Shown here in pieces: positions 6,446-9,520 of a DNA stretch of 9,520 nt. Within the stretch, counting starts at the first letter, position 1, and the number at the start of each line of letters is the position of its first letter. Source of the DNA: Spirochaetia bacterium UBA5550 (GTDB lineage Bacteria > Spirochaetota > UBA4802 > UBA5550); the NCBI GenBank assembly GCA_002425885.1, contig DINC01000360.1, forward strand, positions 2,102 to 11,621, given 5' to 3'. Made by a program: the position numbers and the translations under genes. The notes beneath the pieces were generated by a model. That model had not been told where the DNA came from. It searched no databases and saw only the letters and a list, made by a program, of their open reading frames with translations.

Positions 6446-7255
6446 CTACTTCAGTTTATCTTTATACTCCGAAAGTTTCACGAACCTGTAGCCCTGAGCT
6501 TTCAGTTTAAGAATGCTTTTTTTCATTGCAGGGTAGAGTCTCTTACCCGGCTGGTTCATGTGCGCGATAATCACAGAGCCGGGCTTAACCTGTGACAGAA
6601 TTCTCCGTTCAATCCTCTCAGCAGAAAAGCCTGCTGCATCACCTGAGATGACTGAAAAATTCATCGGGATATGATTAAGGTCATAGCAGATCTTCACAGC
6701 CACATCATCAAAGTACGCTGTACCCGGACGGTAGAAGAGCGGCCTCCTCCCTGTGAGAGCCTGAATCTTTTCCGCGTTAAGTTCAACTTCATCAAAGAGA
6801 TCACCGGAAGTTGCTGTTCCCCTCCTCCCGTAGATTTTAGCTCCATTTACCGACGCGGGCTTGTGCCTGTAGCCGTGGTTTTCGATTTCAAAAAGCGGGT
6901 CACGGGAAAGCTCCACAGTAAGTTCCCTGTTGGCATCGATCCATAGTGCTGTCATGAAAAGGGATGCAGGTATTTTATTCTCCCGGAGAAAATCTATAAG
7001 CTCTTTATCGTAACCGCTCCCCTTTCTCCCGCCGCAGGCGTCAAGGGTGATTACAGCGATCTTATCGTTTGTGTCTATCCGCGTTTTAACACCGGGGGTC
7101 CATTGGGAAAAAACAACAGGTTTAATATTGTTATATTTTAAAGTTATAACTTCCCTTTTTTTTATATATGCTCCGCTTATAGAACTCTCTTTTCCGTAAA
7201 GCAGTCCGCACAATAACATCACAGTAAAAAATACTAAGGCTGTTCTGAATTTCAT
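6446..7255 (-). CDS. Exported polysaccharide deacetylase family protein (NodB fold)
   Basis: A 269-residue protein with a hydrophobic N-terminus (residues 4-20, signal peptide or anchor) and a carbohydrate-esterase-4 (NodB) domain from about residue 65. The five motifs are present: TLDACGG (70-76, catalytic-base position Asp72), the metal-binding histidines of ENHGYRH (His127, His131), YRPG (175-178), SGDAAGF (204-210) and IIAHM with His232. Motif 1 has Ala-Cys where many members have a second Asp (TFDDG); this DACGG form is known in a subgroup. Family members are metal-dependent hydrolases removing N- or O-acetyl groups from peptidoglycan or exopolysaccharide in the cell envelope. The gene follows the UPF0316 gene by 16 bp on the same strand, consistent with an operon. 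The Shine-Dalgarno before ATG 7255 is weak (CGGGA). The sequence MLLCG is a poor lipobox, so a lipoprotein is not claimed. Confidence 0.92.
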   Translation of the reverse strand: MKFRTALVFFTVMLLCGLLYGKESSISGAYIKKREVITLKYNNIKPVVFSQWTPGVKTRIDTNDKIAVITLDACGGRKGSGYDKELIDFLRENKIPASLFMTALWIDANRELTVELSRDPLFEIENHGYRHKPASVNGAKIYGRRGTATSGDLFDEVELNAEKIQALTGRRPLFYRPGTAYFDDVAVKICYDLNHIPMNFSVISGDAAGFSAERIERRILSQVKPGSVIIAHMNQPGKRLYPAMKKSILKLKAQGYRFVKLSEYKDKLK

Positions 7256-7271
7256 GTTTATCCCGGGATGA

Positions 7272-7829
7272 TTATTTTCTCTTGGTTATGCCGCGGCCGA
7301 ATCTTTCCGAAAAACCGGGCTGTGCAACATATCCCGATTTGTAAGCTCTTACATCCTCAATAGTGATAAATGATTTAGGTTCAAGCTCCTCAACTATCTC
7401 CATTACATGTTTCACTTTTGATCTCGGCACAGTGGTGTATATCAGTAAAACCTCACCCTTTAAACCACGGCCGGTTATTGTGGTTATACCGAACCCCTCT
7501 TCTCGCAGGGTCAGGGGGAGAGCTGTTACTTTTTCTGTTGTGATAATTCTGAGAGACTGATACCCGATTGAAATTAATGAATCCAGCTTCATGCCAATAA
7601 AAGTTCCTGTGGCAAAACCTGCGGCGTAGAAGATATAACTGTAAAAACCGTTCAGGTTTTTCATCACCTGCCCTATGGCCGTTATCCAAATGAGAATTTC
7701 AAAAAAACCGAGGACAGGGGCGAGATTTCTATACCCCCTGGACATAAGTATAATGCGGAGAGTGCCGATGGATACATCCACCACCCTGGCAAGGAATATG
7801 AGGAAAAGAGTTAATATTTCAGCACCCAT
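7272..7829 (-). CDS. UPF0316 / DUF2179 family membrane protein
   Basis: A 185-residue protein of the UPF0316 family. An N-terminal membrane part (about residues 1-85, three hydrophobic segments) contains the family signature ARVVDVSIGTLRIILMSRGY and FFEILIWI. A C-terminal soluble DUF2179 domain (about 95-165) includes VTALPLTLREEGFGITTITG and VLLIYTTVPRSKV. The related domain forms the C-terminus of YitT-type membrane proteins; biochemical function is not established. I place the start at the ATG whose complement is 7827-7829, preceded by AGGA in CAGGAAAAATTC. An in-frame upstream ATG at 7994 is rejected because the extension would be a translation of the tRNA-Trp gene. The gene begins just past the tRNA terminator and is followed by the deacetylase gene 16 bp downstream, so the two probably share a transcript arising from tRNA read-through or from an unseen promoter. 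Confidence 0.92.
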   Translation of the reverse strand: MGAEILTLFLIFLARVVDVSIGTLRIILMSRGYRNLAPVLGFFEILIWITAIGQVMKNLNGFYSYIFYAAGFATGTFIGMKLDSLISIGYQSLRIITTEKVTALPLTLREEGFGITTITGRGLKGEVLLIYTTVPRSKVKHVMEIVEELEPKSFITIEDVRAYKSGYVAQPGFSERFGRGITKRK

Positions 7830-7845
7830 GAATTTTTCCTGAAAT

Positions 7846-7873
7846 AAAAAAAGCCGCCTGTTAGGGACGGCTT
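7846..7873 (-). terminator. Rho-independent terminator of tRNA-Trp
   Basis: On the minus strand, AAGCCGTC pairs with GGCGGCTT (8 bp, including one G-U pair) around the loop CCTAACA and is followed by a run of seven T. It starts six bases after the tRNA 3' end. It also lies only 16 bp upstream of the UPF0316 start codon, so it may attenuate read-through into that gene. Confidence 0.88.
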
Positions 7874-7878
7874 GTATG

Positions 7879-7951
7879 CAGGCCACGAGGGACTCGAACC
7901 CCCAACACTCGGTTTTGGAGACCGATGCTCTACCAATTGAACTAGTGACCT
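7879..7951 (-). tRNA. tRNA-Trp (anticodon CCA)
   Basis: The complement strand folds as a complete 73-nt cloverleaf. The acceptor AGGTCAC pairs with GTGGCCT, with discriminator G, as expected for bacterial tRNA-Trp. The D stem is GTTC/GAGC. The anticodon stem is TCGGT/ACCGA with loop CTCCAAA, giving anticodon CCA. The T stem is GGGGG/CCCTC with loop TTCGAGT. The 3' CCA is not encoded: G is followed by CAT. In many bacteria tRNA-Trp lies just before secE-nusG; that neighbourhood is not seen here. Confidence 0.98.
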
Positions 7952-7965
7952 GTATCGATGAAAAC

Positions 7966-7994
7966 CAGAAACAACAGGGAGGAAAAAACGTCAA
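7966..7994 (-). promoter_or_regulatory. Possible promoter of tRNA-Trp
   Basis: On the minus strand a good -35 box TTGACG (7994-7989) lies 37 bp before the tRNA 5' end. With a 17-bp spacer the -10 position would be TTTCTG (7971-7966), a poor match to TATAAT. The placement is right for a tRNA promoter, but the -10 is weak. Confidence 0.3.
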
Positions 7995-8010
7995 GTATTT
8001 TTAGTTCAGG

Positions 8011-8048
8011 AAAAAAGTGCTGCGGATTTTATAACTTTTAAAGAGCAC
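8011..8048 (-). terminator. Weak candidate terminator after purF
   Basis: Downstream of the purF stop, on the minus strand, GTGCT (8048-8044) and AGCAC (8021-8017) form a 5-bp stem, followed directly by TTTTTT (8016-8011). The loop is long (22 nt) and AT-rich, so the structure is unstable. It is offered as the only terminator-like element between purF and the tRNA promoter region. Confidence 0.3.
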
Positions 8049-8081
8049 AGGTCAGAAATAACAGCTCCGCGCCTTTTTTTC

Positions 8082-9520
8082 TCAGTAATATTCCCCGTTC
8101 CCCTCTTCAAAGAGATATTTCTGGCTATCCTCACTTTCAGAAACAGCGTCAAAACTGCAGGGATATTTACCGTCAAAACATGCTGTGCAGAATTTCTTTT
8201 CAGGCCTGTTCACTGCGTCAAGCATGGTATCAATTGTGAGATAGCTGATTGAATCAACACGAAGATATTTCCGGATCTCTTCTATGGTATGTGTGGCGGC
8301 AATGAGCTCGCTCCTTGTTGGTATATCTATGCCATAATAACATGGGAATATTGTAGGAGGAGCGGATATCCTTACATGTATCTCCGCAGCACCGGCATTT
8401 CTGAACATCTTTATGATCTTTCTCATTGTTGTGCCGCGCATAATCGAATCATCCACAACTACGATACGCTTCCCTTTTACAACAGATTCCACAACATTAA
8501 ATTTAAGCTTTGCCCCGAGGTCACGGATCTTCTGTGTGGGCTCAATAAAAGTTCTCCCTATGTAATGACTGCGTATCATGGCAAGCTCAAAGGGGATACC
8601 CGACTCCTTCGCGTAACCCAGTGCGGCGCAGTTCGAGGAATCCGGGATAGGGACAACAATATCAGCCTCTGCCGGAGACTGCCTTGCAAGCATTCTCCCC
8701 AGTTCGATCCTCATGTTATAAACTGAATCACCGAAGATTCTGCTGTCAGGCCTTGAAAAATATATGTACTCAAAAACGCAGAGCGATTCCTCACTTTTAT
8801 CAAATGGAAAAAATGATTTTATACCGCTCTCAGAAATTTCCAGAAGTTCTCCGGGCTTGACATCCCTTTCATATTTCGCACCTATTATATCAAAGGCGCA
8901 TGTTTCAGAAGCCACAACCCATGAGTCCTCAATTTTACCGAGAGCCAGGGGCCTGAACCCGTTAGGATCTCTCACGGCATATACTTTATCCCTGTTCATC
9001 ACAAGAAGAGAATAGGCCCCCTTCACCTGCCTCAGCGACGCAATAAGCGCGGACTGAAAGTCCCTCTCCCCCGACTTTGCCATGAGGTGAACAATAACTT
9101 CGGAGTCAATTGTAGTCTGAAAAATCTGCCCCTGTTTTTCAAGCTCATGCCTCACTGACCCGGCGTTTGTAAGGTTGCCGTTATGCGCAAGCACAATGGG
9201 CCCTAATATTGAGGATGCCCTGAATGGCTGGGCATTGCGGAGAAATGAAGACCCCGTTGTGGAGTATCTGTTATGCCCTATTGCCATTTTACCGGGGAGA
9301 TTGTCAATATGCTCCTGCGAGAATACATCGTTGACCTCGCCCATACCTGCATACCTGAAGATATGCTCTCCATCTGATGAGGCTATCCCCGCAGATTCCT
9401 GCCCCCTGTGCTGAAGGGAGTATAGGCCCAGATACGTAAGGTTTGCAGCAAAGGGATTGCCGTAAATGCCGAAAATTCCGCACTCCTCCCTGGGCCTGTA
9501 ATTTTCTTCATCTATTAAAG
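8082..9520 (-). CDS. purF: Amidophosphoribosyltransferase (glutamine PRPP amidotransferase), 5' end beyond window
   Basis: PurF catalyses the first committed step of purine synthesis: PRPP plus glutamine gives 5-phosphoribosylamine, glutamate and pyrophosphate. The frame is open to the right edge, so the start codon lies a few codons outside; 478 residues are visible. The class II glutaminase domain begins with the nucleophile Cys (codon 9482-9480) in CGIFGIYG, after a short propeptide ending PREE that is expected to be removed. Further hallmarks are SLQHRGQESAGIA, GHNRYSTTG and AHNGNLTN. The phosphoribosyltransferase domain carries the PRPP loop VVVDDSIMRGTT (near 8465-8426). Four cysteines match the [4Fe-4S] ligands of Bacillus-type PurF: CVFEYIYFSRPDS, PCYYGID and the pair in CTACFDGKYP. 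This is therefore the propeptide-plus-iron-sulfur class, not the E. coli class. The C-terminus ends EEGNGEYY. No purine operon partner is visible downstream; tRNA-Trp follows 130 bp later. Confidence 0.97.
   Translation of the reverse strand, partial: LIDEENYRPREECGIFGIYGNPFAANLTYLGLYSLQHRGQESAGIASSDGEHIFRYAGMGEVNDVFSQEHIDNLPGKMAIGHNRYSTTGSSFLRNAQPFRASSILGPIVLAHNGNLTNAGSVRHELEKQGQIFQTTIDSEVIVHLMAKSGERDFQSALIASLRQVKGAYSLLVMNRDKVYAVRDPNGFRPLALGKIEDSWVVASETCAFDIIGAKYERDVKPGELLEISESGIKSFFPFDKSEESLCVFEYIYFSRPDSRIFGDSVYNMRIELGRMLARQSPAEADIVVPIPDSSNCAALGYAKESGIPFELAMIRSHYIGRTFIEPTQKIRDLGAKLKFNVVESVVKGKRIVVVDDSIMRGTTMRKIIKMFRNAGAAEIHVRISAPPTIFPCYYGIDIPTRSELIAATHTIEEIRKYLRVDSISYLTIDTMLDAVNRPEKKFCTACFDGKYPCSFDAVSESEDSQKYLFEEGNGEYY

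Noticed and set aside
7195..7215. Lipoprotein signal in the deacetylase (MLLCG)
   Set aside because: The residue before Cys is Leu rather than Gly, Ala or Ser, so the lipobox is poor; an ordinary signal peptide or anchor is more likely.
7830..7994. N-terminal extension of the UPF0316 protein to an upstream ATG
   Set aside because: The extra 55 residues (SSIGRASVSKTECWGFESL) are the translation of tRNA-Trp and its terminator.
7830..8081. secE/nusG neighbourhood expected near tRNA-Trp
   Set aside because: No secE-like or nusG-like sequence is present; the downstream gene is UPF0316.
8289..9414. Plus-strand frames opposite purF
   Set aside because: They are shadows of a full-length, highly conserved purF reading frame.

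Overview
The window looks like chromosomal DNA from a Gram-negative bacterium: Shine-Dalgarno-led genes, a signal-peptide deacetylase, a YD-repeat (Rhs) surface or toxin-type protein, and a PurF of the four-cysteine Fe-S type. No marker present settles the phylum.

Left part (1-2690). The minus strand from the left edge to about 2036 encodes the YD-repeat core of an Rhs/SpvB-TcdB-like protein. It runs off the window on its C-terminal side. On its N-terminal side it stops at an in-frame TGA (2109-2111) with no start codon and no secretion or FG-GAP/SpvB region, so it looks 5'-truncated. A REP-like hairpin sits at the break, followed by a 94-bp inverted-repeat structure. Next comes the most unusual element: fourteen back-to-back, gap-free 21-bp units (2373-2666, plus a decayed unit from 2352). 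Most are built on a TTGA-2nt-TCAA palindrome, and the array ends just before the ribosome binding site of the next gene.

Middle part (2691-6442, plus strand). First is an unrecognised 477-residue membrane protein: one N-terminal helix, a highly charged probably coiled-coil region, and three C-terminal helices. After a leader with a TTGACA box, a palindrome and a strong hairpin come two genes 6 bp apart. They encode an Ldh2-family NAD(P)-dependent 2-hydroxyacid (malate/L-lactate type) dehydrogenase and an FAD-dependent L-2-hydroxyglutarate-oxidase-like enzyme. The pair probably handles one 2-hydroxy/2-oxo acid pool, with NAD(P) on one side and flavin on the other.

Right part (6446-9520, minus strand). 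In transcription order: purF (5' end beyond the right edge), tRNA-Trp(CCA) with a rho-independent terminator, a UPF0316/DUF2179 membrane protein, and an exported NodB-fold polysaccharide deacetylase. The last two are 16 bp apart and likely co-transcribed. The deacetylase ends tail-to-tail with the FAD enzyme across a 3-bp gap.
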